A DNA stretch of 64,000 bases, taken from NCBI RefSeq assembly GCF_016906535.1, contig NC_057380.1:1860001-1924000 (forward strand), written 5' to 3'. This stretch comes from Rhizoctonia solani. Taxonomy: Eukaryota; Basidiomycota; Agaricomycetes; Cantharellales; Ceratobasidiaceae. The notes beneath the pieces were generated by a model, which ran no database searches, was not told the origin of the DNA, and was given only the letters and a program-made list of their open reading frames with translations. Within the stretch, counting starts at the first letter, position 1; each line of letters starts with the position of its first letter. Below, in pieces: positions 19,777 to 31,801 of the stretch. The position numbers were made by a program, and so were the translations under genes.

Positions 19777-22202
19777 ATGGAGCGACAACCATGTGTTCCC
19801 ATCTATACAGATACTGATGCAGTCAGAACTTATACTCTCACGAGAGCCCTTCCCGCGCCAACTTCAATTTCGGGTGAGCGCATGGTATTCTTTTCCTAAA
19901 AGAATTATATCAATGCATTTTTAGGTACTATACATTCCTCAGACTCTACGGCAACCAGTACTGCGTCAGTTGTCGAAACTTTTACAACAATTATCACGCG
20001 TCCTGTGGTCTATGTCACATGTCCTATTTCTTCGGCTACTTCGACGACTTCAGCGTCACTCCCCTCTGTGAATAAAACTGCCTCCACTTTGTCAGATTTC
20101 ATAAGGCCGACCGTTACGCAAACGGTCATAGTCGCTGTCCCTCCTTCGGGCACTACTAATCTTACAACTCCAACGCCTTTCATGACTTTAAGTACTCTCT
20201 ACCCGACTACAACTGCCATATTAACGGGAGCCTTGTACACAACTCACGAAAACACCTCCAATATACCGCTTACTCGTTCTCTGGTTGTCTCTACTCCAGA
20301 TACAATTACTGCGGTGTCAGCAAACTCTAGTCGGCCCATTGTCACACGAACAACTATCGTCACTGCTGTATCTAGTGATGCAACTAGAAGCTTATCAGTT
20401 TCAGCCATTCCTTCACCAAACGTGACTACAGTTACTTTATATGGTACTATCACTTCAGTCAGGATATTATCCGCCACGCATACATTGTTCACCCCCAGTG
20501 CCACTACTCTACCTGTTACTCGTTCTTTGATCGCATCTTCATCCGGGAATACGACTAGCACTGCGTTTATGAATTCTACCCGCTCAACCGTGACGAAGAC
20601 GATTATCCTCACCATACCTACTACAACGCATGTTTTGTCTAGCTCATCTACACCCTTGCCGTTAACTCGTTCACTTGTTGTATCTCCGCCAAAAACGAAT
20701 GTCAGCCTGCTTACCGATTCTTCGGGGCCTACAGTCACGCAGACAGTAATCGTCAACGCTTCACCTACTAGCCTGTCAACGTCCTTTATTCCTACACAAA
20801 ACATTACAGTGATAACCTTATATGGCACTTTCACGACCACAAAGACGGGGACAGTTACCCATGCGTCACCGACTGCTACGACTCTTACTCCACTTACGCT
20901 CACTCGCTCACTTATTGTTTCGCCTCCTAACGCAACTGGGGCCCCATCGCCAACTTCTACCCGACCCATCCCAACGCGCACAGTTACTGTTGTAGTCCCA
21001 TTAAGCGTCACTGTCCCCTCATTGGCTGCGATCACCGGTCCTCAATACACAATAACTGATACTACTACCACTACAGTATTGATAGGATCCGTATCTTTGA
21101 CATCGACAGCCAGCTCCACTTTGTCATCACTCCTACCATTGACTCGTTCTCTAGTAGCCTTTCCTTCGCCTGCAACGTCGGAATCAACCTCAATTTTAAC
21201 TCCGACCCACACTACCATCACTCATACTATCATTGTAAGACCTACACCTACAATAACATCGACATCAACGGTATTCGTATCATTGAGTACACAATATGTG
21301 ATCATAACCATGATTAAGATGGGGACATTGTCCCCCATCCAATCGACCTTGGCGACCAATGCTTCTCCAATCATGTACCCGACAAAAGCTTTGAGCACGC
21401 TGTCAATCTCAAATCTAAGTTCGCATATAACCGTGACCAGGACCGTGATTGTTCCACCACTGCCCACAACCACCATCTTTACCGCAGTCAGCTTATCGAG
21501 TTCTCCAGCGACAACTTTAGTGCTGACCCGCAGTCTCCTGGCTCCGGTGCCAAATGTACCTACAACTACTTCAAGGGCTATGGAAACAGTGACACAGACG
21601 GCCTGGTATGTCCCCGTTCCGACCACGGTTTCGTATATTTCCGTCACTACGGCCACCGTGACGGATGTGTTTACCCTTACCCCGACCCCAACCACTGTCG
21701 TTGTGATATCGGAGACTACGAAGCTTAGGAAGTCCACCGTTACTGAGGAAGGCGAAACTGTCACGTAAGTTGTTGTTCTCACTCGAAGTACGTTGAGGTC
21801 TGACTCTTGGTTTTCAGTCAATTATATACCGTATTAAATCCGACTACGGTGATAGTGGACCCGACAAATTCGCAATTGAGCCTCAGAAATCAAGGGGCCA
21901 CATTAACTCCGAACGCCAACTCGAGTACGTCTTCACCAAATTCTTGTCCAGGTTGATTAATTAAGTCTACACTTTTAGTTGCTTTGACTACGCCCACACC
22001 TACACCTGTTGAAGTAGAAAGTAACCATGTAAACAAGGGTGCGATTGCTGGGGGTGTAATTGGTGGAGTGGTTGGGGTGGCGCTCCTACTTACCGCATTG
22101 ATACTGGCAATTCGTTGGAGGCGCAAGAAACAGAGTTCTGGGAATATGTTGGTAGGGTCGCCAGTCGCCGTTGAAAGTGGGATGACTGAACCCCGTCTCT
22201 GA
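19777..22202 (+). CDS. Thr/Ser-rich repeat protein with C-terminal transmembrane segment (cell-surface sensor-like)
   Basis: Exons by splice signals: 19777-19873, 19925-21764, 21818-21924, 21979-22202; the joins keep frame and give 755 aa. Nearly all of the protein is Thr, Ser, Pro and Val. At least six copies of a module carry T-R-S-L-[VI] followed some 25 residues later by T-x-T-x-[TI]-V; several are followed by L-Y-G-T. The end has a Gly/Val/Leu-rich membrane segment (A-G-G-V-I-G-G-V-V-G-V-A) and then R-W-R-R-K-K, a stop-transfer signal, with a short tail. This is the layout of heavily O-mannosylated wall-stress sensors (Mid2/WSC type), but no WSC Cys pattern is present. No signal peptide follows the chosen ATG, so a further 5' exon may be missing. 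Function is an inference. Confidence 0.75.
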
Positions 22203-22694
22203 AAATAGTTTGTATGTTTATCGAATAATGTGAAGATTTACCGATATGTAATAATAAATTTCATGGATGAATTCGCATGTTTGTCTCGCGAAGTGCATAT
22301 AGATAGGTCGATAGTTGTAAAATGACGGATGTCGATATATGACCGAACGTGCGCGGACTCGGTGACACTGAATGACAAGAATCACCACGGCGGGCATGAT
22401 ATTTTTGTCCACGTCAATCTAAAGACATCTAAATGACATACCTGGCAGGTCATGTTTGCCACCGACTATAGTTATATTCCAAATTTAGATAGACAGAAAC
22501 ACCGTTGATTCCGTGCATAAGAATATATTTGGCTTGATACACGGTCATTTTTGTTTGTTTGTGCAGGCTCGCCTGTTGCGGGATATGTTTGTTAGCAGTA
22601 TCTTCGGTACCGAACGGTTCGGAAAACACGTGATTTGTTCTTCCCCTATATATACGTGACTCAGCGGTCGGTCCGAGAGCATTGACTCAGGGGT
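22203..22694. other. Intergenic promoter region with TATA box
   Basis: TATATATA at 22647-22654 lies 132 bp before the ATG of the next gene, and a CACGTG hexamer is at 22627-22632. A non-matching-frame ATG at 22695 opens a 78-codon frame that could be a uORF or an alternative first exon. Confidence 0.45.
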
Positions 22695-22785
22695 ATGGTG
22701 GATCAGCTGGCCTTGCATTCTTCCTCCACGTTCATCCGGATAAATATTCATGGTGGGTTGATAGAGATCAGTTTCAGTGGTAGTA

Positions 22786-23574
22786 ATGCTAATTGCAGCC
22801 CTTCAGAGCGGACGGGTAGCATCTTCAGATGGTCGCGCGACTATCACGCAGAAATGGACGACAAAAGATCTTTTATGCCCTCACCCCTTTCTTCTAGAAC
22901 GGCCATTATCAAGAGATACGACTGCCTATAGCCAACAAACTGACCCAGGTCCGGACTACGGTCTTTTATCCACCACCGCCTTTCGCTTTTCCAATAACCA
23001 AGTTCGAGAGCAACCTCGTCAAGATGCACACCAGCTTCGTGCACTGGTGGTATCTTTCCTTCGGATTTGGCGGGAGCTTCGACCACAGGACGTACCTCGC
23101 TACGCATTCGTACTTCGTCCGATCGTCTCCCAGATATTCCGCATGTATCTGAGAAATGAATTAGTATTGAGTATGGATGAACTCGATCAAATGAGAGAGT
23201 TGGGTCGAAGTGTCATTCATCACTATCGCATGCGTGCTTATTCCAGAGCGATTGGTGAGGAGAGGAGCGAGACTAATGCCATAGACCGACTGGCGGACCG
23301 GCTCCGAGGGCAGCATATTGGTATTGGGACTCGTGTGGTCATCAATGGAGTTAATCCGAGAGAGCCATTGGTGAGAGGCATTGTTGTATCAGACGTGAGT
23401 ATTTGTCTTACTGTAAAAGTTCCAGTATTCAACTACTCATATGGACTGGAATCTATCACCAGACCGACCGGGGCAGGCATTCAACTAATGAAGAGGTTCA
23501 TGGGTGGCTTGGTGGCTTATAAGAATTCAATGCTATCTATTTCTGAAGAAATTTTATTATTGTTAGATAATTAG
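22786..23574 (+). CDS. Unknown basidiomycete protein
   Basis: The first in-frame ATG gives 262 aa. The middle (22990-23240) is helix-rich with V-V-S-F-L-R-I-W-R-E-L-R and a conserved-looking R-x-M-Y-L-R-N-E-L, followed by Arg-rich helices. I recognise no family. A good 5' splice site (GTGAGT) stands at 23395; splicing there would change the last 60 residues, and candidate acceptors give introns of 34 or 68 nt, so the C-terminus is uncertain. It stands alone between the surface protein and TAF12, on the same strand. Confidence 0.5.
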   Translation: MLIAALQSGRVASSDGRATITQKWTTKDLLCPHPFLLERPLSRDTTAYSQQTDPGPDYGLLSTTAFRFSNNQVREQPRQDAHQLRALVVSFLRIWRELRPQDVPRYAFVLRPIVSQIFRMYLRNELVLSMDELDQMRELGRSVIHHYRMRAYSRAIGEERSETNAIDRLADRLRGQHIGIGTRVVINGVNPREPLVRGIVVSDVSICLTVKVPVFNYSYGLESITRPTGAGIQLMKRFMGGLVAYKNSMLSISEEILLLLDN

Positions 23575-24500
23575 TACTCTAACAAGGATGTGTACATCTA
23601 CTTTATAGCGTAGTGTATGCAGGTCGTCCAATATACTTGCCGGTTGACCGAGTTTCTCAAGTAAACTCCCACTTCCTCCAGAGTTCTCCAGGGTTCTTCG
23701 ATCAGGGGACTTATCTATGGGACACTCCAGAGAACCCTGTAGATGTCTAGAGAAGTTTGCTCCAGATACCTCTGAAGATCTCCGGAACGCTCCAGAGCGC
23801 TCTGGAGTTAAGTGGTCCTTTGGAGAAATAGACGATTTCGTTGAGAATGCCGGGTCAAGCCCAAGGACTAGCGGTATAACAGATTGTCAATCAATTAATT
23901 CGTTGGGTTAATCTCATCTAAACGAGGGTATATCTCATACGACCCATAAGTGTATACATGGTTGAAGATCAAAACATTGAGCATTTATTGGATTTGATTT
24001 GAAAAAAATGAGCGCCAGGCGCGCTACATCCTAGTTTATTTATGGGCATCCGCTATGAAGGTAGTATCTGAAGCTACATGAGTGATTGTGGAAGATAACT
24101 TAAACCTCAGCACTGAGCCCAAACTCTCTCTTAATAGTTGAACGACTGGCTGTTTTTGGGCGCGTAAATCAGTGTTAGGCGCCGGCAGATAAGATAACTC
24201 GTTGCCACGTGATGTGATGTGATTCTTGGGTCTTCGACCGACGTCGACCAACAGCTGGACTTGCCTATTCGTACGCCTCGATTCATATTTTCATCACTCG
24301 GCCAACGCTGCTGGCAAGTGTGCGGACGAGGAATATGTATCCCGATTATTGAAAATATCTATTTTTTCTCACAGAATACTACTCTGATCGAGCACGGCCA
24401 CACATACTATAGCGCCTCCTTTCACGCGCGGATTCTCGGTGAGTGATCTCGATGAATGACTTTTTGTACTCTCTGACCTAATCTTCGAAGAAATCCACTC
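23575..24500. other. Intergenic region with CTCCAGAG palindromes
   Basis: From 23665 to 23815 the motif CTCCAG recurs many times, with AGGGTTCT/AGAACCCT as inverted pair and a perfect 18-bp palindrome at 23790-23807. The rest, up to the TAF12 ATG, has no ORF of note and should contain the TAF12 promoter. Confidence 0.5.
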
Positions 24501-27500
24501 ATGTCTAATCAGCCTGGCCAACAACATCATGTACAACATCCGCACCTCGGAGGAAACCTATTTCCTAATGGCGCGAATACACATATAAACCCTGGGATGC
24601 ACAATGCACTCGGATTTCCCGGAGCGTACAATGCGCAGATGGGCTTTCATGCTCCACAGCCGCCGCAACAGGCTTATGCGAATATGGCCATGATGGGCAT
24701 GGGTGCGCAGAATGCGCAAGCACAGGCGGCGAGGTTACAATTGCAGCAAATCCAGGTCCGACAAGCTCAAGCCCGCGCACATGCTCAAGCTCAGGCACAG
24801 GCCCAAGCGCAAGCTCAAGCGCAAGCTCAGCAAGCACAACAAGCCCAGCAGGTTCAACAGGCTCAACAAGCCCAGCAAGCTCAACAAGCCCAAGCTCAAG
24901 CCCAGGCTCAGGCGCAGGCGCAGGCGCAGGCTCAGGCTCAAGCACAGGCTCAAGCACATGCACAGGCTCAAGCACAAGCACAGGCTCAAGCACAAGCGCA
25001 AAGTCAAGCCCAATTGCAGGCGCAGAACCAGGCCCAACCACAAGGCCAGCAACGACAGCAAAACCAGGCGATGCTCAATAATGGCGCCGGCCCTAGCACT
25101 AACTTCGCACTAACCCCCGCCTCCTCAGAGGTAACACCGGAACAACTCGCCGTATCGCAGGCGAAGCTCGCAGGTCTCTTGCAGCTGACCGAACATGCTG
25201 GACCAACACAATCTCTTGCTGTCACTGCGGCGGTTGCTCCACATCTACCGCAAATTCTCGCCCTTGCCAAGTCCGGTCACCTTAATGCACAGCAATTGGC
25301 ACAGGCAAGTTGGACATCGAAACTGGAACTTCGTCAATTAATCTTTTTATGTAGCTCAAGACTCTCATCGGAATGGTAGCAAAGAGTAACGGAAAACCAA
25401 TTCCGAATCAGCTACAGCGTCAGGTGCAGGGGTCACCTCAGGTTCAGGTGAGTACTTGGTTTCGTCCCGGATTGAGTGTTCTTCAAACGGGACCCGTGTA
25501 AACCATGTAATGTCTGACCAGAGCCCTTGTTGCGATTGTAGGCCACCGGCAGCTCTTTCCCGAATAGCCCTGCTATGATGAACGCAACCCCACCACAACC
25601 GGTAAGCAATAAATGATTCGTATTCCTAGTTTAGAGTGTCAACCCGCACCTCCAGGCCCAACCATCGCATCTTCAGAACGTGAATTCCCAAAGTCCTCAC
25701 CTGGGGCAGAATGTGACGTTGAACCAGAATCTTCATGGCCATATGCAACCGCATGCTCAAGTACAACAAAACCCGCCCCAGCCAATGAATCATCTCCCGA
25801 CCCCCCAACAACTACATCTTCAGTCGCAGCAGCTCCAGGCGGGTCAGAATCATTCCCATTTGAACCAGCCATCGCATCTACAACAGCCCCACATCCAGAA
25901 CCAGCCCCACATCCAGGCTCAAACCCAAGGCTCTCCTGCACCCCCAAATCAAGTAATCGGAATCAAGCGCAAAGCTCCGCCTGGCACTCTTACTTTGCCA
26001 CCAAACGAATTGGCGCAGCAACCCCAGCAGGCAAACAATGTGAATGGTGGCCAAGTAAATGGCCTCCAACAAGGAGCGCAGGCCAACGGGACGCAAACGA
26101 ATGGCGTCATTCAGGCGAACGGAATCAACCAGCAGGCGACCGGTGCTCAAGTAAACGGCGTCCATCAGCAGTCGAATGGCACAGCTCCTCAGCAAAACGG
26201 ACAGACGCTACAGCCGGTGAATAAGCAAGTGCAAGCCGCCATTTTGGAGCGCGCCAGGACCATTGCTCGAAGCCAGGGTCGTGCTGACGAGGCCTATATA
26301 CTTAACGTCGCGCGAGCACTCATGGCCAGGTTTCAGCAGCAACAGCAGGAGCGTATTCGTGCACAACAGGCTGCTCAAGCACAGGCGCAGGCGCAGGTGG
26401 TGGGCATGCCAGGAGCGAGTCAATCGCAAATTCCAGCGCAGGCTCAATCTCAACCCCCTCAACAGCAACCACAAACTCAACCGCAACAACAGCCACAACC
26501 TCAAGCTCCCGTGCAAGTTCCTCAGCAGTCGCAACAACCGCCAACTCTGCCTCAAACCCAGCCAAGTTCAGCTGCGTTATCAGGCCAGCCTCAAATCCAA
26601 CCTCAAACCCCTGTCCAGGTGCCCCAGCCAACGCTCTCTCAACCACAACAGCCACAAGCGGGCCCTTCGACGTTGCAGCCACCACCCTCCGGTCCGAGCT
26701 TATCAGGCAATGCAGAAGCGCCAGCCACGTCCTCCTCCCAGACTCGAACGACCAGCGATCCTTCCATGGCGCAGATTAATAATGTCTCACAGGCCGACGA
26801 AGCCAGTTCGACTTTCCAAACAAATGGCGAGAGTGCACCTGGGACGGTAGCTCCTTCTTCCCCGCATACTTTGAACGTTACGAATCCGGGGCCCCAAACG
26901 TGGCCGGTTCCCAAAAATCTGAAAACCTTTGGTTCTTTTCGAATGGGCGCACGTCCAACGCTCTCCCAGGGTCTTGCTGGAGGCCCAGTTCTGGGCACTC
27001 CCAGCCAGCTGCTGCGATTTGGAGCAGGCGATGAAGCGCTAGGGCTCGGGATTGGCGATGCGGAGGCTGAGGAGAAGGAAGATGCGGGTGCGAGTGTTGC
27101 GGCTAAGAAGGTTGGATCAATGAGTGAACCGGGTGTTGGGCAGCCCGGGAAACGAACGATACAAGACTTGGTTGCTGAGCTGGATCCCAGGGTGACGGTC
27201 GATTACGAAATGGAGAGTGTGAGTAATTCTTGCCTGGTCTACATAGCACATTACTGACTGGGATCAACATCCAGTATTTGCTTGCCAGGGCGGACGAATT
27301 CATAGATTCCGTAATGCATTTTGCTTGTCGGATAGCGAAACATCGAGGATCAGATCAAGTCGAACCGAGAGATATACAATTGCATCTTGGTGCGTCCCAC
27401 TGTAAACCACACTTAGCCCAGGTCTAACAATCTTGCAGAGCGTAACCACAATATCCGAATCCCAGGTTTCGCGTCTGATGAGATCCGAGGTGCGCTCTCT

Positions 27501-27644
27501 CGACCGGCCGTCGAAGTAAAGCCCAAGAACGTCGGTGGCACGGATAAGAGCAAGAAGAAGAAACTCAACCCCGAGGCCGCTGCGAGTTTGCGGACCGCAC
27601 GAGTTGCGGCTGTGCAGAATGCCCGTGGGATGGGTAAGGATTAG
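24501..27644 (+). CDS. TAF12: TFIID/SAGA subunit TAF12 with long Gln/Ala-rich N-terminus
   Basis: Six exons: 24501-25304, 25355-25447, 25542-25601, 25656-27218, 27275-27389, 27439-27644; all phases fit, giving 946 aa. The last 170 residues hold the TAF12 histone fold: [12 protein letters not shown], then D-E-F-I-D-S-V and F-A-C-R-[IL]-A-K-H-R, then the hallmark [13 protein letters not shown]12 pairs with TAF4 in TFIID and with Ada1 in SAGA, in the nucleus. Residues about 80-180 are an almost pure Ala-Gln repeat, and Gln/Pro-rich stretches fill the middle, as in yeast Taf12. Intron 1 uses a GC donor (CAG|GCAAGT). No frame break is seen over 2.8 kb of coding sequence. It is convergent with glucosyltransferase A, with 297 bp between stops. 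Confidence 0.92.
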
Positions 27645-27941
27645 ACGACATGGGGCCCAGGGAGAGACGATTCACCACGTATATACCACTTTCTGGAATG
27701 ATTTTTTGACGATCGCTTTCGTACCGATTATTTTCTGTTTGTTGTTTGTTTGACACATGGTCACTGTATTGTTTCTCGCATATGTTTATCCTAACTGCAT
27801 TGACTGGTCTGATCGAATTCATATTCGCACGTATACACACAACTATGAACGGTCGATTACAGTATTTATAGTTTCACAGCTAGTAAATAACGCAATATCC
27901 CCAAGAGAAGAAGACCTGCAAAACAACAACATCGATCCCCA

Positions 27942-30900
27942 TCATACAAGTCTATCAAGTAGCCCTCTGCTTTCCCTTTGATCGACTCCTCTTTTCTTCG
28001 AATGCATGAACACCGCCTCTCGTTTGGCCTCGCTACTACTCTTGAATGCTCCAACGCCCTGAGCGTACCGCGTGCATGACGTTCTTTGGCGGGTTTTGCC
28101 ATTGAAGAGCGAACGCTTTGGATCGTCCTTCAACTGGTTGAGAAAGCAATCCTATCACTCCAGCAGTAGGTTTAACAACGGCATTAGTTACTGAAAGGAG
28201 ATCAAGTGAGAAACAGATAGGAAAAGAGCCAGAAGGAGGCAGCTTACAGCCAATGATGAGACCTCCTGCGCCACCGATTACTCCCTGTGTCAGATTTACT
28301 TAGTGGCAATCTGGGTGGCTAAACTATTGAATCGTACATGTTTTTTAAACCCGTCCACAGGCTCCCTCACTATATCTGTAAGACCATCATAAAATCCCAT
28401 AGCGACACTCTGCATTGTCATTAGAATATACACAAAAGATAAGAAATGAGAGGCGCGAACCTTGCGTCCCTCCCTGATCCCACTTCTGAATCCAGTAACC
28501 TTCCCGGGATCGCGGACGCTACCTCCGTAGATTTTGGGAGCATTATTCATACCATGGTGAAGGCCTTCGAGGATTCCTCGAACACCTTGCCATGGGTCTA
28601 TAAGTCAAGTATCACAATCAAGGGGAAGAGACGTACCTTCCGGGGCAGCTCTAACAAGTTTAATCACTCCCTTTTCGGGACGGGGAGTAAATAGTCCTCC
28701 AACACCACCCAGAACGTCTCCTACTACACCTAAAGTCGGGCCAAGCGTACCCGAAATCGGATCCGAGGGTTGGACACGGGTTATGTACTCTCGCGGACCT
28801 GTTTGGACATATTCATTAATGGCGTGGTGTTGGCACATCTATATAGACTTCCACTCACGATGAAGCTCGAGTTTGTTCACATCCAATATTCCCTTTTCGG
28901 CCAAAACCTGGGCCGCAAACGCACTTAACCGTAACTTGTGCGAACGAGAATACCAGACGGCTACTCGCTTGGGATCTAGATCACACCTTTGCAAGTGACC
29001 TCGTTAAGATACCTATTCTGCAGATACAGGATATTACGTAGACTTACCGCATATCGAGCAGGGGTAAATGCTTATGAAACGAATCCACCCCATTTTTAAC
29101 GCCATTCTATGGGCAACGAACAAAATCAGATATGAGACCTGAACAAAAATGGGTAGCAAGGGAAACACACCTCGGCCCTGATCATCTGGCCAACTCTCTG
29201 TGCGGCAGCCTTCGTCTCATCGGACAATGCACTCTTGATCGCGCCCACGAGCGCAGGAGTCGTGAGCTTTTTGTGCGGGATAGGCGCTGGTCCGGCTCCG
29301 CGCGCATGTACCTGGTCTCCCCACCACGGCTACAAACACATCCAAAAGTAAAATCAGATCATCATTCCCTCTGAATCAAAATATATTAAAGCCTCTTTCA
29401 CCTGGTCTCCGAAGAACGGGACAACGATCGTCGGTTTACCGCATCGCAGTCCGATCGCGGCCGTCCCTGCTCCGCCGTGATGGACGACCGCGCTTACACG
29501 CTCGAATAACCAGTCGTGCGGGACGTTTCCGAGAATGAATATGTTTGGGTTTCGGGCATCTTGAAGAGTAGCATTGTCGAGGCTGCCCCACCCTGCTGAA
29601 ATGACAGTCCGGACTCCAGATCGGTAATCGCCGCAAGACGATTTCTATTAACACATTTATGAGGGGAGAGGGAAATAGATGGTAAAAGGGTACGTACTGG
29701 TCACTTCAACTGGATTTTCGACTACTATCGAACCAAATCTGAGGACTACACGTTAATTTACGCATCGATAAATTAAAATTGTTATTCGCACGGACCCTAT
29801 ATAGATAGGAGGTTCACCCGCGTCAAGGAACTTGATTAAATCGTCGGGAGGAGTATACTCTGTTGCCAAGTCGAGGAAATAGAAACCGACAACATCTGTG
29901 GCGTGCCCTCTATTAACCCAAAGTCCACCACTGAACAAATGATACAAACCGATATGATTGACCCAGTCCTGAGGCTTAGGAACCAACGCTGGGGACATAC
30001 AATATGTCCATGGTACACCGCAGCGTTCGATAATTCCAGAGCCGGATAATACCGAGAGGGACGGTAAACCTAGACGTTTGCGCCGGAATTTATTGATCGT
30101 GTGGCCCAGACTGTAGCAATTGATAGCCAAAGAGTGTCGGTTATTTATGATAGAGGGGGCGGGTGAATTAGGGGAACCAGCAAGTGATAGATAAATATAA
30201 ATTTATGACGTACCCCTGCCAAGTCATTGCGTCCGCCAAGCCATAAGTCAAATAATTCGTGATTCGAGGTTCAGCTTGACTGCTTCGCACATTTACGAGA
30301 GGGTGGGGGAAGGCCGTAGTTGGACACCATGGCATCGCTTCATTCGTCGCTTAGTCCCATCAAAAGTGAATAGGATGCTGCGAGAAACTTACTGAAAGAC
30401 ATTAACAACGGAATTCCTAGCGCCTCTGCACAATGGATATGCGCAAATGTAGGTGGATTGGAAATTATTGCATCTGCTGCGAAACTAAGGCTTCCTTCTG
30501 TGGCATCATCAGGCTCATAACAGGAGCGCCAGCACCGTTCCAGCATCTAACGTTATGGAAAGTTAGATTGGAGTTTAAAAAACAGAAGTTGAGCCTACTT
30601 CAGCAACCATCATCTGCTTCCTCGTTATATCTCCGTTTGTCAAGCTCTCGAAACCAGGCATCAGACCGGGGTTGCGGACCATGTAACTCATCAACTCATG
30701 TGGGTTTCCTCCGATATTGAAGAATCGCAATCCAGCGTCCTTGACAGACTGACGGAAGGTTTCGTGAGTAGTGAGCCGCACGGTGTGTCCATGCCGACGA
30801 AGTTGTTTGCCTAATGCCAAGTAGGGCTGAACATCACCTTGAATCAGACATCGGTTAGTTCAAGGTGGGTAAAGGCTTGAAGCACACGGGAGATACCTCG

Positions 30901-31447
30901 ACTACCAACGATCATGATATTCACGTTCATCGGTGGTGCATTTACGAAATTAACCAAATCGACCCAGGTTCATTAATAGGTGTGGCATAATCCTTGGGCA
31001 GCCTCCCAGACGGAACGTCGATCGATACTTGGAACCGGCCGTCGGGCTGGAAAGCAGCAGACGCTGCCATGGCGGCTGTTCGGAATTCGGCGCTGGGTTC
31101 ATCCTCTTGTACCGCTGGGTACCTGAATGTTAGGCAACTTGCACGAGTATTGATTAAAGTTACCTACACGAGCTCATAGAAGTCTGGGATTGCAAGGATT
31201 CTCTTCTGGGATCGATTTCGGATTTCACGTCCGCTAGAGGTCGGGGGATGACGCGCCTTGAGTGGCCTCTTCGTACCGGGGCGGGCCAAGTTCTCCATGA
31301 TTGGGTGGTTGAGGAAAGTCAGAAACGGAAATAGATCGACGGGGCTTGCCATCAGACTCAGAGCTCATATGACTGTCCCTATTGTACTCGCTCTGGTCCT
31401 CGCGCTCGAGAGCGCTTCTTGCTGTCGTAATCGTCGGGGATAATCAT
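27942..31447 (-). CDS. Sterol-type UDP-glucosyltransferase A (N-terminal frame breaks)
   Basis: Multi-exon gene of the UGT80/Atg26 type (GT1), which transfers glucose to the sterol 3-OH. Visible parts: M-N-V-N-I-M-I-V-G-S-R-G-D-V-Q-P at 30930-30830, C-Y-E and H-I-H-C-A-E-A, the acceptor/donor domain F-G-S-I, G-W-G-S-L (29590), P-H-D-W-L-F and H-H-G-G-A-G (29470), then P-F-F-G-D-Q. The C-terminal third contains a Gly-rich segment with G-F-Y-D-G-L and ends in a basic tail. Frame changes are needed near 31383, 31250 and 30975, all upstream of M-N-V-N; the catalytic exons look whole. Translation could start at the internal Met. Unlike C and D it has an intron inside G-S-R-G. Confidence 0.8.
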
Positions 31448-31801
31448 GGTGGCGATGGTTGGACAAGCTATAAGCTTTTTATAAATATTACAACTATTAG
31501 TCGCGGGCTGCGCTGATGAGCAACTATAGACCGCAGCAAGATACAGCTTCAGCGGTGCACCGCCATAGCCACAAGGCCCGTATAAGATTCGGCCATCTCG
31601 CTGATCGACAGTCAAGGTGCAGAACACGGAGATCAAATTATGTCATACCACGCCTTGACAGTGTTGGAGCGCGTTACACTTGTAAACCCACTCTACCAGG
31701 TCTACCTCGAACATGTTAATCGATACACCACAGAAACAAGCGAACAGAATATGATCAAATACCCAGAAAATCCAATAACATTTCCCCATTAATCAAGTCT
31801 T
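31448..31801. other. Spacer between glucosyltransferases A and B
   Basis: 354 bp holding the promoter of A and the 3' flank of B. No gene or repeat recognised. Confidence 0.4.

Noticed and set aside
20244..21821. Long open frames on the minus strand opposite the surface protein
   Set aside because: They arise because Thr/Ser/Val codons read backwards give few stops; the composition mirrors the plus-strand repeats and no motif or splice logic supports them.
21951..21978. A 27-nt last intron in the surface protein gene
   Set aside because: A GTACGT donor at 21925 gives a normal 54-nt intron in the same phase.
24565..25061. Leu/Ser-rich frames opposite and beside the Ala-Gln repeat of TAF12
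   Set aside because: Shadow frames of the GCN-CAR repeat; TAF12 phase is fixed by five introns and the histone fold.
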